NCBI GenBank assembly: GCA_947586055.1
Contig: CANPXL010000007.1
Location: 38,327-102,326, forward strand
Source: an uncultured Acetatifactor sp.
GTDB lineage: Bacteria > Bacillota > Clostridia > Lachnospirales > Lachnospiraceae
Direction of reading: 5' to 3'
DNA: 64,000 bases
In this document: piece by piece, positions 46,336 through 56,142 of the stretch
How positions within the stretch are numbered: the first letter of the stretch is position 1
How the letters are laid out: every line of letters starts with the position of its first letter
The notes under the pieces: model-generated
Databases searched by the model: none
Seen by the model: the letters and a program-made list of their open reading frames with translations, nothing else
Told to the model about the DNA's origin: nothing
Translations under genes and position numbers: made by a program

Positions 46336-48012
46336 ATGAGAAGCGAGGGAGAAAAAAGGAATCTTCGGCATCGGAAAAGACGGTCGGGCTTTTTGGCAGT
46401 TTTGTTTTTATTACTGCTCCTGGCAGCCGCGGGATGCGGCCGGGAAGAGACCGTAACGTCGAGGCTGGACAGAGAGAAGGCGGAGAAAATCTGGTCCCTT
46501 TTTCAGGACATGTCAGGGAAGAAAATTCCGGAGCAAGGTACCCCGGAGAAGGAAATTCCGGGGGAGGATACCCCGCAGAAGGGGATTTCAGAGCAGAATG
46601 CCCAGGAGAAGGACAGTCCGAAGCCGGAAACATCCGAAGGCGGACTGCCGGCGCTTTCCGTGAAGGGGACCGGACTTGTGGACCCGGACGGGAATCCCGT
46701 TGTGCTTCGGGGAATCAGCACCCATGGCCTCGCATGGTATCCGGAGTATGTGAATGAGGACTGTTTTGCCCAGCTGAAGGAAGAATGGGGAGCGGACGTG
46801 ATCCGTCTTGCCATGTACACCGCGGAGAGCGGCGGCTACTGCACGGGCGGCGACAAAGAGGATCTGAAGGCGCTTATCCGGGACGGCGTGACATACGCAA
46901 CGGACTGCGGCCTGTATGTGATTATCGACTGGCACATTTTATCCGACGGAAATCCCAACGCCCATCTGGAGGAAGCAAAGGCCTTTTTTGACGAGATGTC
47001 TGAGGAATACGCGGATTCCACCAACGTGATTTATGAGATATGCAACGAGCCCAACGGCGGCACATCCTGGAGCGATGTGAAGTCGTATGCCGAACAGGTG
47101 ATCGACGTCATCCGGGGAAATGACAGCGACGGCGTGATCCTGGTGGGAACGCCCAACTGGTGCCAGTATCTGGATCAGGCCGCGGCGGATCCCATCACGG
47201 ACAGGGAGAATATCATGTACACCCTTCATTTTTACGCCGCCACCCACAGGGAGTCCCTGCGGAAGACCCTGACGGACGCTGTCGATGCCGGACTTCCCGT
47301 CTTTGTGTCGGAGTACGGTATCTGCGATGCCAGCGGAAACGGCGGGATCGACCGGGATGAGGCGGATCGGTGGATTGACACACTGGAACAGTACGGTATC
47401 AGCTATGTGGCGTGGAATCTGTCCAACAAGGCGGAGACATCCGCGCTCTTAAAGAGCAGCTGCAGCAGGACAAGCGGTTTCGGAGCGGAGGACCTGAGCG
47501 AGACGGGAAAATGGCTGTATGAACTTCTCACCGGAGAAAGCGCCGATGGGGCGGGAAATTCCCGGAGGGAAAAGCCGGCGAAAGGCGGAGATGCCAAAGA
47601 TACGGACGACGGCAGGACGCAGAGCGGCAGACAGGATGGGGGACAGAGCGAGGGCGAGAACAGCCGGACGGAGGAAGGCGGCGCGCAGGATCGGGCGCCG
47701 GTAGTCTTAAACGGCGGGAACGGTCTGCAGATCTCCGCCGTGCTTGTCAACTCCTGGGAGCAGGACGGCCGGGACTGCCTGCAGTATACGCTGACGATCA
47801 CAAATACCGGAGATACGGCCTGCAGCGGCTGGACGGCGGAGCTGGATTTTGACAGTGAGATCACATTGTCGGACGGCTGGAACGGAAGCTATCAAGTCTC
47901 GGGCAGCAGGCTTACCGTCTCTTCCGTGGATTATAACAAGGAGATTGCCGCGGGCGGCAGCGTGGAGGATGTGGGTTTTATCGTGAGCGGGGAAAAGGGC
48001 TTTGGCCTTTGA
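46336..48012 (+). CDS. GH5 endoglucanase-type lipoprotein with C-terminal cellulose-binding-like module
   Basis: This 558-aa protein has a lipoprotein signal with lipobox AAAGC (Cys about residue 34) and a linker with degenerate PEKEIPG-type repeats (about 55-100). The GH5 barrel follows, with acid/base Glu in EICNEPNGG and nucleophile Glu in VFVSEYGICD. A Gly/Asp/Arg-rich linker leads to a C-terminal CBM2-like beta-sandwich (TNTGDTACSGWTAELDF, WNGSYQVSG). It should cut beta-glucans on the cell surface. GGAG 8 nt upstream sets the start. Confidence 0.9.
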   Translation: MRSEGEKRNLRHRKRRSGFLAVLFLLLLLAAAGCGREETVTSRLDREKAEKIWSLFQDMSGKKIPEQGTPEKEIPGEDTPQKGISEQNAQEKDSPKPETSEGGLPALSVKGTGLVDPDGNPVVLRGISTHGLAWYPEYVNEDCFAQLKEEWGADVIRLAMYTAESGGYCTGGDKEDLKALIRDGVTYATDCGLYVIIDWHILSDGNPNAHLEEAKAFFDEMSEEYADSTNVIYEICNEPNGGTSWSDVKSYAEQVIDVIRGNDSDGVILVGTPNWCQYLDQAAADPITDRENIMYTLHFYAATHRESLRKTLTDAVDAGLPVFVSEYGICDASGNGGIDRDEADRWIDTLEQYGISYVAWNLSNKAETSALLKSSCSRTSGFGAEDLSETGKWLYELLTGESADGAGNSRREKPAKGGDAKDTDDGRTQSGRQDGGQSEGENSRTEEGGAQDRAPVVLNGGNGLQISAVLVNSWEQDGRDCLQYTLTITNTGDTACSGWTAELDFDSEITLSDGWNGSYQVSGSRLTVSSVDYNKEIAAGGSVEDVGFIVSGEKGFGL

Positions 48013-48020
48013 ACCTCAAA

Positions 48021-48044
48021 AACTTAAAAGCGAACTTAAAAGCG
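48021..48044 (+). repeat. 12-bp direct repeat upstream of the chemoreceptor gene
   Basis: AACTTAAAAGCG occurs twice in tandem, followed by a related TACTTAAATC. It lies about 115 bp before the receptor start and may be a regulator binding site. A weak -10 (TACAAT, about 48090-48095) is downstream. Confidence 0.55.
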
Positions 48045-48157
48045 TATGATTTTTACTTAAATCTTACTTTCCTTTTTTTCAACAGCGTGGTACAATGTAC
48101 ACAGAATTATGTAAGAGAAAACTTTATCGAAATACCGTGAGAAAGGGGTACCCGCCT

Positions 48158-50155
48158 ATGAGAACGATCAAGGGAAAACTGACCTTCAGCGTGATCTGTA
48201 TTGTGGTTGTGAGCATTCTTCTGACGATGGTCGGCGTCGTGACGATAGCGGCAAACCGTCTGATAAACGATCAGACGCAGGAACTGCAGTTGTACGCGGA
48301 CCGGTACGCGGAGGAAATCAACGCATGGGTTGAGAGCGAAAAGATGCTTGCGGAGGGAACGGCGGCAAGCATAGAGGCCGTGGGAAGCCTGGAGACGGAT
48401 TTCCTTCAGACGGTGGTGGATACCCATGCGGCCGGCCGGGATGAGCTTTTGAACCTTTACTGCGGAACGCCCGACAGCAGATTTATTCAGTCCAACCACG
48501 AGGCGGAAGTGGCCCCCGATTACGATCCCGTGCAGAGAGGCTGGTACATACAGGCTTCTTCGGAGAAGCGGGTCATTGTGATGGACCCTTATCTGGACGC
48601 GATAACGGGCCAGATGTGCATGACGATTGCCGTGCCGGTGATGATAGAGGGCGAAGTGGCGTCGGTGATCGGTCTGGACGTCTCGCTGGGTACGGTGACG
48701 GACCTGACCAACAATATCAATTACGCTGACGGCGTTTACGGATTTCTTGTGGACAGCGCAGGCAATTACGTGGCCCACAGGAACAAGGACTTTGAACCCA
48801 CAAAGGATTCCGCGGTTCCGGTGACGGATGTGATGCCGGGGCTGGAAAGCCTGCTGGCGGACGCGGGCGGGGATCAGATCCTCCTGAAGGATTATGACGG
48901 TACGAAATGTTATTTTGCGCTGGCGGAGATCTCAGGCTGCGGATGGCGTCTGGGCGTGGCGGAACCCCGGGCGAACGTTGCAGGATCCCTGATCGCCATG
49001 AGCATGCTTCCCATGATCGTGGTGGTGATTGTCATCGTGCTGGTGGCCGTATTCATGGCGGGGCTGATCGGAAAGCTGCTGGCGCCGGTTCAGATGCTGA
49101 AGCAGTTTGCGTCCGGAGACTTCTCCGAAAACGTTGTGATGGAGCGGGGAATTCCCAGCCAGTATAAAGATGAAACGGAACAGATCAAGACTGCGACCGC
49201 GGAGGTAAAACAGCAGATCCGGGGCATTATTCTGAACACGAAGCAGGAGGCGGGCAGTATCGGCGCCATTGCGGAGGGAACTTCCACAAAAATGACGGGA
49301 CTGAACCGGGATATCGTAGGCATTGCGGACTCCGCGGGTGAGGTGATGCGCCAGACCGAAGAGGCGAAGGAACTGGCGGAGAGCATCCGGCAGACGGCCC
49401 GGGAGCTGGGCGAGGCCATCGACAACGTGGCAAGAAAGGCAAGCGAAGCGGCTGCGCAGTCCAGCGACATCATGGAGCGCGCAGGCAAACAGCATGAAAA
49501 TTCCGAAAAATCGGCAGGCGCGGCCATGGCGCTCTATGAAAGCAGCAAAGGAGAGCTTGAAAAGGCCATTGCAGACAGCCAGAGGGTAAAGGAGATCGAC
49601 ACCCTGACGGAGGAAATTCTCTCTATCAGTTCCCAGACCAACCTGCTGGCCCTGAACGCTTCCATCGAGGCGGCGAGGGCGGGAGAAGCCGGAAAAGGCT
49701 TTGCCGTTGTGGCGGAGGAAATCCGGCAGCTGGCCGACAATTCCAGACTGGCCGTTGACAAGATCCGTCAGGTGACGGAGGGCGTGGTGGAGAATGTTTC
49801 CTTCCTGTCCGAGAGTTCTTCCAAACTGCTGGAGTTTATGAACCAGAAGGTGATGGAAGATTATAAGGGAATGACCGGACTGGCGCAGATGTACGAGAAG
49901 GACGCCGCGTTCTACAGCGATATTTCCAGCGATCTCGGCGCTTCCTCTCAGGAGATGAGCGCCAGCATGACCGGAATCAACGAATCCCTCAGCGCCATTA
50001 CGGAACTGGTGGGTGAGATTGCGGATTACATGGAGAAAATGAAGCAGACCGTAGAAAACTCCAACGTGAATTCAAAGGATGTGCTTTCCCAGATGGAAGA
50101 GCTTCAGAGACTCAGCGAATCTCTGAACAGGACGGTTGCATCCTTCCGGGTGTAA
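48158..50155 (+). CDS. Methyl-accepting chemotaxis protein with dCache sensor
   Basis: This 665-aa protein has an N-terminal membrane helix (about residues 7-29), a periplasm-facing dCache_1 sensor (about 35-275) containing [10 protein letters not shown] and [19 protein letters not shown], a second helix (about 290-320), and cytoplasmic HAMP-like and MCP signalling regions. The conserved tip is [37 protein letters not shown]. Ligands of such dCache sensors are often amino acids or other small carboxylates. AAAGGGG precedes the ATG. No che or fla genes are nearby. Confidence 0.93.
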   Translation: MRTIKGKLTFSVICIVVVSILLTMVGVVTIAANRLINDQTQELQLYADRYAEEINAWVESEKMLAEGTAASIEAVGSLETDFLQTVVDTHAAGRDELLNLYCGTPDSRFIQSNHEAEVAPDYDPVQRGWYIQASSEKRVIVMDPYLDAITGQMCMTIAVPVMIEGEVASVIGLDVSLGTVTDLTNNINYADGVYGFLVDSAGNYVAHRNKDFEPTKDSAVPVTDVMPGLESLLADAGGDQILLKDYDGTKCYFALAEISGCGWRLGVAEPRANVAGSLIAMSMLPMIVVVIVIVLVAVFMAGLIGKLLAPVQMLKQFASGDFSENVVMERGIPSQYKDETEQIKTATAEVKQQIRGIILNTKQEAGSIGAIAEGTSTKMTGLNRDIVGIADSAGEVMRQTEEAKELAESIRQTARELGEAIDNVARKASEAAAQSSDIMERAGKQHENSEKSAGAAMALYESSKGELEKAIADSQRVKEIDTLTEEILSISSQTNLLALNASIEAARAGEAGKGFAVVAEEIRQLADNSRLAVDKIRQVTEGVVENVSFLSESSSKLLEFMNQKVMEDYKGMTGLAQMYEKDAAFYSDISSDLGASSQEMSASMTGINESLSAITELVGEIADYMEKMKQTVENSNVNSKDVLSQMEELQRLSESLNRTVASFRV

Positions 50156-50200
50156 TCCCGCGCCTGCGGTATATTTTCAGGACAGAATGAGAAAAGGGAG

Positions 50201-50243
50201 TGTCACAATAACCGGGAATCGGTTATTTGTGACGCTTTTTTTG
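50201..50243 (+). terminator. Intrinsic terminator after the chemoreceptor gene
   Basis: GTCACAATAACCG and CGGTTATTTGTGAC form a 13-bp stem with a short loop, then a run of T residues. Strong and unambiguous. Confidence 0.93.
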
Positions 50244-50281
50244 TATGTTCCGCAGGTTCTGCGCATGATGAAATTTATCTA

Positions 50282-50312
50282 TTGACATTGCCGCAGCGTA
50301 AACCCTTATACT
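50282..50312 (+). promoter_or_regulatory. MerR-type promoter with 19-bp spacer
   Basis: TTGACA (50282-50287) and TATACT (50307-50312) are 19 bp apart, too far for normal RNA polymerase contact but typical of promoters that MerR proteins activate by twisting DNA. A weak dyad lies within the spacer. It drives a merR gene itself, suggesting autoregulation. Confidence 0.75.
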
Positions 50313-50353
50313 AAAACAACAAGGACCCATTGAGACGTTTCAGGAGGTGTGAA

Positions 50354-51517
50354 GTGAAAGAATATTATACCGCAGGCGAGCTTGCCGTTTTGGCCAGGGT
50401 ATCTCCCCGGACGATCCGGTTTTATGACCAGAAAAAATTACTGACGCCGATTGGATATTCGGAGGGGAAATATCGTTTGTATGACAAGAATTCCCTGATC
50501 CAGCTGCAGGAGATCGTGATGCTGAAATATCTTGGATTGTCTCTGGAAGAGATTGGCACCATCATGAAGAAGGAGAGGAATATTTCCATCCGCGAACTGC
50601 TGTGGGAGCAGAAAAGGCTTTTGCTGCAAAAGAAGGAACAGCTGGATCAGGTCGTCCGAACGCTGGATGAAGTGGCCGACAATTGTGCGGATCGGGATAT
50701 TGAACTCTCCGAGCTTTCCGGGTTGATCAGGCTGGTCACCAGCAATAACAAGATGCAAAGGATCTATGATGTATGGGAACGGTTCGGCGTCCGTCAGAGG
50801 GATTGGTACCCCTGGCTGTTCCGCCAGCTAAAGCTGCGGAAGGGAGAGAACGTATTGGATGTGGGAGCCGGCGGAGGGCTGATATGGCAGCAAAGCTGGA
50901 ACAGGATTCCCGCAAATGTTCATATCCATCTGGCGGATAAGTTTGAAGGGGGACTAAACTGGATGCAGTCCTTTGAACGGCAGAACCGGGGATTTCTTGA
51001 AAAGAACGTAAGTTTTTCGTATCAGCAGATGGATGCGAACCATACGGATTTCGGAGAGGGACGGTACGATTGTGTGATTGCGCTGCATATGTGGCACTAC
51101 ATCGATGAGCCGCAGGTCTTTTTGGAGCGTGTAAAGAGGGCTTTAAAGAAAGAAGGGCGGCTGTGTACCAACTTTAACCGTCAGGACCTTGTGACGGATC
51201 TGGACGGACTACTGAAAGGGTTTTCTCAGGATTTCAGCATGGAAGCGGTAATGGAGAGACAGAGGAGACGTTACATAAGTGTGGAGCGGAATCTTCAGGC
51301 TGCCTGCAGTTCTTTGACCTGTCAGATTTATGAAAATGAATTGCACATTGACGATTTAGATTCGTTATACCGCTTTCTTGTGGAAAAGGATACGGCTCTG
51401 GGAGAGAAGATTCAGAAAGCGGGCAGCGATTTTGTACGGTATCTGTCGGATTATTTGAAAAGGGAGGGAGAGGTGGTGGTCCATGCCTGTGCGAAAATGT
51501 TCACGGGATATTTTTAA
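50354..51517 (+). CDS. MerR regulator fused to a SAM-dependent methyltransferase
   Basis: This 387-aa protein has an N-terminal MerR winged helix (YTAGELAVLARVSPRTIRFYD, residues about 5-75), a coiled-coil dimer helix (about 80-120) and a C-terminal class I methyltransferase. The latter has SAM motif VLDVGAGGG, an acidic loop, and ALHMWHYIDEP. The start is GTG: AGGAGG at 50342-50347 is 6 nt before it, while the upstream alternatives lack an SD. It overlaps the following ABC gene by 35 nt, so sensor and exporter are made together. The methyltransferase half may bind or modify the inducing compound. Confidence 0.88.
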   Translation: MKEYYTAGELAVLARVSPRTIRFYDQKKLLTPIGYSEGKYRLYDKNSLIQLQEIVMLKYLGLSLEEIGTIMKKERNISIRELLWEQKRLLLQKKEQLDQVVRTLDEVADNCADRDIELSELSGLIRLVTSNNKMQRIYDVWERFGVRQRDWYPWLFRQLKLRKGENVLDVGAGGGLIWQQSWNRIPANVHIHLADKFEGGLNWMQSFERQNRGFLEKNVSFSYQQMDANHTDFGEGRYDCVIALHMWHYIDEPQVFLERVKRALKKEGRLCTNFNRQDLVTDLDGLLKGFSQDFSMEAVMERQRRRYISVERNLQAACSSLTCQIYENELHIDDLDSLYRFLVEKDTALGEKIQKAGSDFVRYLSDYLKREGEVVVHACAKMFTGYF

Positions 51518-53252
51518 TTCCGGTTTAAGGGCTTTTGTCTATGAAACAACACGCGGATACCGTCTTCGCCTGACGGGGCTTTTGGGAACGGTGCTGGTCA
51601 CGGCGATCACTGCGTCCTGTTATAACAGGGTAATCGGTCTTCTGGTGGATGCCGTGCTGTACCGGCGTGATTTTATGCTTTTCTTTTCTTACTTTGCCGT
51701 TTACGCAGGGTTGTATCTGGTCAATCAGGCTTTTCACGGCGGTTTAAACTACCTGTGGGCAAAGCTGAAAATCACTTATCTTGTCAATATTCGAAAAAAT
51801 GCCTTTTGCCATCTGATGAAAATTCGCGCCGAAAGGTGGAACGACATCAAAAGCGGAGACATCCTGCAGCGTCTGGACGGAGATGTGGAATGTATTCTGG
51901 AATTGATCCACCGAAGCTGTTTCTATACGCTGGAAAACGCAATCCAGATGTTCGCGGCTTTTCTCTATCTCACCGGCAAGAGTCTGCTGCTGGGGGCGGC
52001 GGCTCTTGTCATTGCACCTGCGGTGGTATGGGGAAATCTGTATTTTACGGCGCGGCTGAAAGCGCAGAACAGAAGGCTTGCGGACGAAAGAGGCAATCTG
52101 AATGCCTGGCAGACGGAGATGCTGAACGGCATGGAGGAAGTGAAGCTGCTGGGGGCGGAAGAGTACCTGTACGGCGAACAGGAAAACAGGACGGAAGCGT
52201 TATTGGGGCGGGAGATCTCTGTCAGCTGGCTGGAATTTCTGGCTGACCGGATCAACACGTTTCTGCTGCTGGCGGGTCGGCTGGCGGTTTTCGGCTGCAG
52301 CGCCTGGCTGACGGCTTCCGGAGAGATCAGTGTGGGCGATTTTGTGGCGTGCGCGGCGTATTATGAAAGAAGCGTGACTTATTTGAAGGGTATCAACACA
52401 AAGCTGCAGGGTATGGCGGGCAACCTGGCCGGTGCGGAGCGTGTAAAAGAGATTTTTGACATGGAGCCGGAGGAAGCGGAAAAGAAGGCCGTCTCGCCGC
52501 AACTCCCAAAAGAAGGTATCGAGGTGCGGAAGGTAAGCTTTTCTTATTTGGAAGAGGCAAAGACCTGGGAAGATTGGATCCTGCGGGATGTGGACTTTAG
52601 GGTAAATGCGGGGGAACGCATTGCCCTGGTCGGACAAAGCGGAGACGGGAAGAGTACGCTGCTGCAGCTGCTGTTTCGGCTGTATGATGCCCGGCAGGGA
52701 GAAATCCTGTTTGGGGCGCATGAGATCAGGGACTTTCAACGACAGGAGCTGCGCAGGCAGATGGGAATTGTACTGCAGCATCCCGTGCTGTTTCGGGAAA
52801 GCATTCGTCGAAACATCTGTCTGAAAGAGGAACCCTCTCAGGACGCCGCTCTGTGGGAACTGCTGGAGGATCTGTGCCTCCGGGAACGGATCGAAAAGCT
52901 GCCCGGTGGTCTGGATACGGTTTTGGGGCGGGACCTGAAGGAGGATGAACTCTCCGGAGGGGAGCGCCAGAGACTTGCGGTGGCCAGGGCCCTGTGGAAA
53001 CGGCCGGCGGTGCTGCTGCTGGATGAAGCCACAAGCGCCCTGGACGCCGCCACAGAGGAATCCGTCAACTGCACGATCCGGAAATGGGCGGCGGATGCCT
53101 GCGTTGTTTCCGCCGCCCATCGCTTTGCCACGATTCTGGAGGCCGACCGCATCGTAGTATTGAAGGCGGGAATGGTGGCAGGCATCGGACGGCATGAGGA
53201 ACTGCTCCGGGAATGTGAGGAATATCGCGCCCTGTATGCGGCGGCTACATAA
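51483..53252 (+). CDS. ABC exporter, fused permease/ATPase, subunit 1
   Basis: This 589-aa protein has a membrane domain of six helices (about residues 25-320) and a nucleotide-binding domain with Walker A GQSGDGKST, signature LSGGERQR, Walker B LLLDEATSALD and H-loop AHR. Both catalytic Glu and signature are intact. With the next gene it likely forms a heterodimeric exporter. The first 35 nt overlap the merR-methyltransferase gene in another frame. Confidence 0.9.
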   Translation: MPVRKCSRDIFNSGLRAFVYETTRGYRLRLTGLLGTVLVTAITASCYNRVIGLLVDAVLYRRDFMLFFSYFAVYAGLYLVNQAFHGGLNYLWAKLKITYLVNIRKNAFCHLMKIRAERWNDIKSGDILQRLDGDVECILELIHRSCFYTLENAIQMFAAFLYLTGKSLLLGAAALVIAPAVVWGNLYFTARLKAQNRRLADERGNLNAWQTEMLNGMEEVKLLGAEEYLYGEQENRTEALLGREISVSWLEFLADRINTFLLLAGRLAVFGCSAWLTASGEISVGDFVACAAYYERSVTYLKGINTKLQGMAGNLAGAERVKEIFDMEPEEAEKKAVSPQLPKEGIEVRKVSFSYLEEAKTWEDWILRDVDFRVNAGERIALVGQSGDGKSTLLQLLFRLYDARQGEILFGAHEIRDFQRQELRRQMGIVLQHPVLFRESIRRNICLKEEPSQDAALWELLEDLCLRERIEKLPGGLDTVLGRDLKEDELSGGERQRLAVARALWKRPAVLLLDEATSALDAATEESVNCTIRKWAADACVVSAAHRFATILEADRIVVLKAGMVAGIGRHEELLRECEEYRALYAAAT

Positions 53253-53305
53253 TGCGGAATAGTTACTATTTGGCAGATTTGTTGCATGATCTTGGAGAAA
53301 GTGCC

Positions 53306-54991
53306 ATGGAAGGAAAAATCCGAATGAAAAGATTTTGTTTCCGGTTGTCGAGGCGGCCGGTATGGGAACTTTGGAAAAAGGACCAGAGGCATTCTGTCTG
53401 CTTATACGGCGCGGTATACCTTTTTAACCAGCTGTTGGCGTTGGTTCCGCCGTACTGTTATCTGCTCTTTCTTGAGAAGGTGATCACTGGTGGGAGGCTT
53501 GGATGGGTCCCGGCGATCTTTGGTGGATACCTGGCGGTTTATTTGCTTCAGACATTCGCCGGATATCTGGAAAGAAAGCAGTATCATCGGATCGCTCTCG
53601 GCGCTGCCGCAGGGTGGAGAAGGCGTATGATGAGAGAGATGTCGGAGATGTCTTTTCCCGGTCTGAAGGCACTGGAAAACGGTGAGCGCAAGCGCATGGT
53701 CTGGGATGATCCCCAGGCAGCCGCGGAGTGGGTTATGGGAAGGATGCATCTTTGCCTGCAGTTTCTGGGCATGGTGCCCACTGTGGCGGTCATGCTCTTT
53801 TTGGATGTACGTCTGGCGATCCCAAGCCTGTGTATGGCGCCGGTCTCCCTGGCCATTACCAGGAATGTCAGAAAAAAGAATAGCCGTTATCATCAGATTC
53901 TTTTAAAGGAACAATCGGATTCAGACGGATTTCTGTTCCGCAGTCTCCAATGCTGGAAGGAAATACGGGCGGAAAATCTGGAAGAGCAGACGCAGCGGCA
54001 GCTGGCAGAGCATCAGGAGCGTATGGGAAAAGCTTTTTTGCATACGCATTTATTCTGGTTTGCAAACCGCACGCTGATTGCGTTCAAGGATGAATTTCTC
54101 ACAAAAATGGGACTGTATCTGTTCGGCGGCGTGCTGGCGCTGTACGGATATTCCTCGGTGGCCGTTCTGCTGGCGTTCATGGAGTATTTTGGGACGGCAA
54201 TGAATACATTACTGGCAATGATGGACGGTTATGTCAGACAGGGGGAGCTGGAACCGGCCTTGCAGCGGATGGAGGGACGGCTGGCAGCGGAATCCGATTC
54301 CGATCTGAAAAAGGCGTCAAATGTTGGCTGCGAAGCGGAGAGGTGCCGGCGCTTTACGGAGTTTACGGTATCGGACGTATCCTTTTCCTACGAGGGGACA
54401 CCCCTGCTGCAAAACGTCAGCCTGCAGCTGCAGACAGGTCAATGCCTTGCGATTCTGGGAAAAAGCGGCAGCGGGAAAAGTACTCTGGCCCGCCTGCTGG
54501 CAGGGCTGCTTTCGCCGGGACAGGGGGAGATCCGGTACAACGGCCTGGCCAGATCCGGCTATTCTGACCGGGATTTTTTCCGGAAGGCGGGCATCGTGAT
54601 GCAGGATTCCTGTCTGTTTCATTTATCCGTCAGGGAAAATCTGCGGATCGGAAATCCGAACGCCACGGAGGAAGAGATGTGGAATGCCTGCGGGCAGACA
54701 TGTATCGCCGACTTTATCCGCACCCTGCCTCAGGGAATGGAAACCGTGATCGGTGAGAATGGGCTTCGCCTTTCCGGGGGCCAGAGACAGCGTCTGGTGC
54801 TGGCCAGGATGCTTCTTCACCGTCCTCAGATCCTGATCCTGGACGAGGCACTCTCCGCTCTGGATGCGGACCATGAGAAGCGGATCCTGCAGAATATCCG
54901 CTCGGCCATGGAGTCCGGCATTCTCCTGATTATCACACACAGAAAGGAATCCCTGAAGCACCTTGGGGAGTATACCTGTCTGGAGCTGTGA
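53306..54991 (+). CDS. ABC exporter, fused permease/ATPase, subunit 2
   Basis: This 561-aa protein (579 aa if it starts at 53252, where ATG overlaps the previous stop as TAATG) has a membrane domain plus NBD with GKSGSGKST, LSGGQRQR, LILDEALSALDADH and ITHRKE. The start 53306 is preferred because GGAG lies 8 nt upstream, whereas 53252 has no SD. The Glu after Walker B is conserved (LDEA), so both sites of the pair look competent. Exported substrate is unknown; the MerR-methyltransferase suggests a drug or modified peptide. Confidence 0.88.
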   Translation: MEGKIRMKRFCFRLSRRPVWELWKKDQRHSVCLYGAVYLFNQLLALVPPYCYLLFLEKVITGGRLGWVPAIFGGYLAVYLLQTFAGYLERKQYHRIALGAAAGWRRRMMREMSEMSFPGLKALENGERKRMVWDDPQAAAEWVMGRMHLCLQFLGMVPTVAVMLFLDVRLAIPSLCMAPVSLAITRNVRKKNSRYHQILLKEQSDSDGFLFRSLQCWKEIRAENLEEQTQRQLAEHQERMGKAFLHTHLFWFANRTLIAFKDEFLTKMGLYLFGGVLALYGYSSVAVLLAFMEYFGTAMNTLLAMMDGYVRQGELEPALQRMEGRLAAESDSDLKKASNVGCEAERCRRFTEFTVSDVSFSYEGTPLLQNVSLQLQTGQCLAILGKSGSGKSTLARLLAGLLSPGQGEIRYNGLARSGYSDRDFFRKAGIVMQDSCLFHLSVRENLRIGNPNATEEEMWNACGQTCIADFIRTLPQGMETVIGENGLRLSGGQRQRLVLARMLLHRPQILILDEALSALDADHEKRILQNIRSAMESGILLIITHRKESLKHLGEYTCLEL

Positions 54992-55009
54992 CGGAGGATA
55001 TTGATTGTT

Positions 55010-55077
55010 CGCAGCGCCGGATAGCGCGCCTGAGCGGCTTTGTGCGAATGGCACGGTCTGAACTGTTGCAAAAGCGG
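55010..55077 (+). repeat. Dispersed intergenic repeat, copy B
   Basis: It contains CGCAGCGCCGGA, TAGCGCGCC, GAGCGGCTTTGTGCGAATGG, CACGG, CTGAACTGTTGCAAAAG, in the same order as copy A on the other strand. It lies 107 nt before the start of the isomerase gene and points toward it. The gap to that gene also has an A-run/T-run pairing (AAAAAAG/CTTTTTT, about 55080-55107) that could be a weak terminator. Confidence 0.75.
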
Positions 55078-55183
55078 AGAAAAAAGGAAAATTTCGGATG
55101 GCTTTTTTCCCCATTCTGTGGTAACGTGGAAGTAGCGAATCGGAACTTTTCGGCGCGAAAGCGTGAAGTGGGAGGGAATGGAA

Positions 55184-56035
55184 ATGTATGAAAAGCTGAG
55201 CGGTTTTTCGGATGAGATCCACCCGTCGGTGGATGTTCAGTTTCAGGTTTTGCGCAAGCTTGGAATCAATTATTTTGAGCCCAGGGGAATCGACGGCAAG
55301 AGCATTTCTGAGCTTACGGATGCGGAGGTATCGACGCTTCGGGATAAGATGAAAAGAAACGGGATACGGGTCTCTTCTATCGGATCTCCCATAGGGAAGG
55401 TAAATCTGAAGGAACCCTTTTCGGAGCATTTCGCTCTCTTTCAACGGGTAGTAGAGATTGCAAAACAGCTGGATGCGGCATATATCAGGATGTTCAGCTT
55501 TTATCATGACGGGGGCGATGTCTGGACGCCGCAGGAGCGCGGGGAGGTTCTCGCAAGGCTGCGGGAAATGATCGGCTATGCCCGGGAAAAGGGCGTGGTG
55601 TTGCTGCATGAAAATGAGAAGGGAATTTACGGCGATACGGCGGACAGATGCGCCGACCTGATGGAGGAACTGGGCTGCGATTTCTTCCGGGCGGTCTTTG
55701 ACCCAGCAAATTTTGTCCAGTGCAGACAGGATACGGAGTATGCTTACAGGCGGCTTGGAAAATACATTGCTTATGTGCACATCAAGGACGCCTGCATGGA
55801 GGACGGCAGGGTAGTGCCCTCCGGTGCCGGGGACGGCAATGTGGAGAGCATTCTGAAAAAGCTGTTTGCGGACGGGTATGACGGGTTCTTAAGTCTGGAG
55901 CCCCACCTTGGGAGCTTCGAGGGTCTGGCAGGTCTGGAACTGGGCGGGAAGATGATGGATCTTCCGGAGGGCGGCGAGGGAACCTTTACGCTGGCCTACC
56001 GGGCGCTGTGTGAGATATTGGACAGGGTTCTGTAG
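55184..56035 (+). CDS. Sugar phosphate isomerase/epimerase family TIM-barrel protein
   Basis: This 283-aa protein has metal-ligand-type residues Glu (LLHENEKG), Asp (VFDPANF), His (AYVHIKDA) and Glu (LSLEPHLG), as in IolE/IolI-like enzymes. GGAGG at 55171-55175 is 8 nt before this ATG, while the GTG at 55163 and ATG at 55178 are badly spaced. It opens an operon of two isomerases, two dehydrogenases and a GH5. Substrate is probably a keto-sugar or inositol; not provable here. Confidence 0.85.
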   Translation: MYEKLSGFSDEIHPSVDVQFQVLRKLGINYFEPRGIDGKSISELTDAEVSTLRDKMKRNGIRVSSIGSPIGKVNLKEPFSEHFALFQRVVEIAKQLDAAYIRMFSFYHDGGDVWTPQERGEVLARLREMIGYAREKGVVLLHENEKGIYGDTADRCADLMEELGCDFFRAVFDPANFVQCRQDTEYAYRRLGKYIAYVHIKDACMEDGRVVPSGAGDGNVESILKKLFADGYDGFLSLEPHLGSFEGLAGLELGGKMMDLPEGGEGTFTLAYRALCEILDRVL

Positions 56036-56040
56036 AAGGA

Positions 56041-56137
56041 AACAAAGAGAAACAGAAAAAGAAAAATAGGAAAAAGAAAATAGAAAAATAGGAAAAAGGA
56101 AAATAGGAAAAAGGAAAACAGGAAAAGGGAGAATGTT
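56041..56137 (+). repeat. Purine-only tandem repeats (unit about 15 nt) between two operon genes
   Basis: Units of the type AGGAAAAAGGAAAAT recur, progressively degenerate, filling nearly the whole gap before the dehydrogenase gene. The coding strand is almost pure A and G. The last unit merges with the ribosome binding site region. Confidence 0.85.
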
Positions 56138-56142
56138 ATAGG

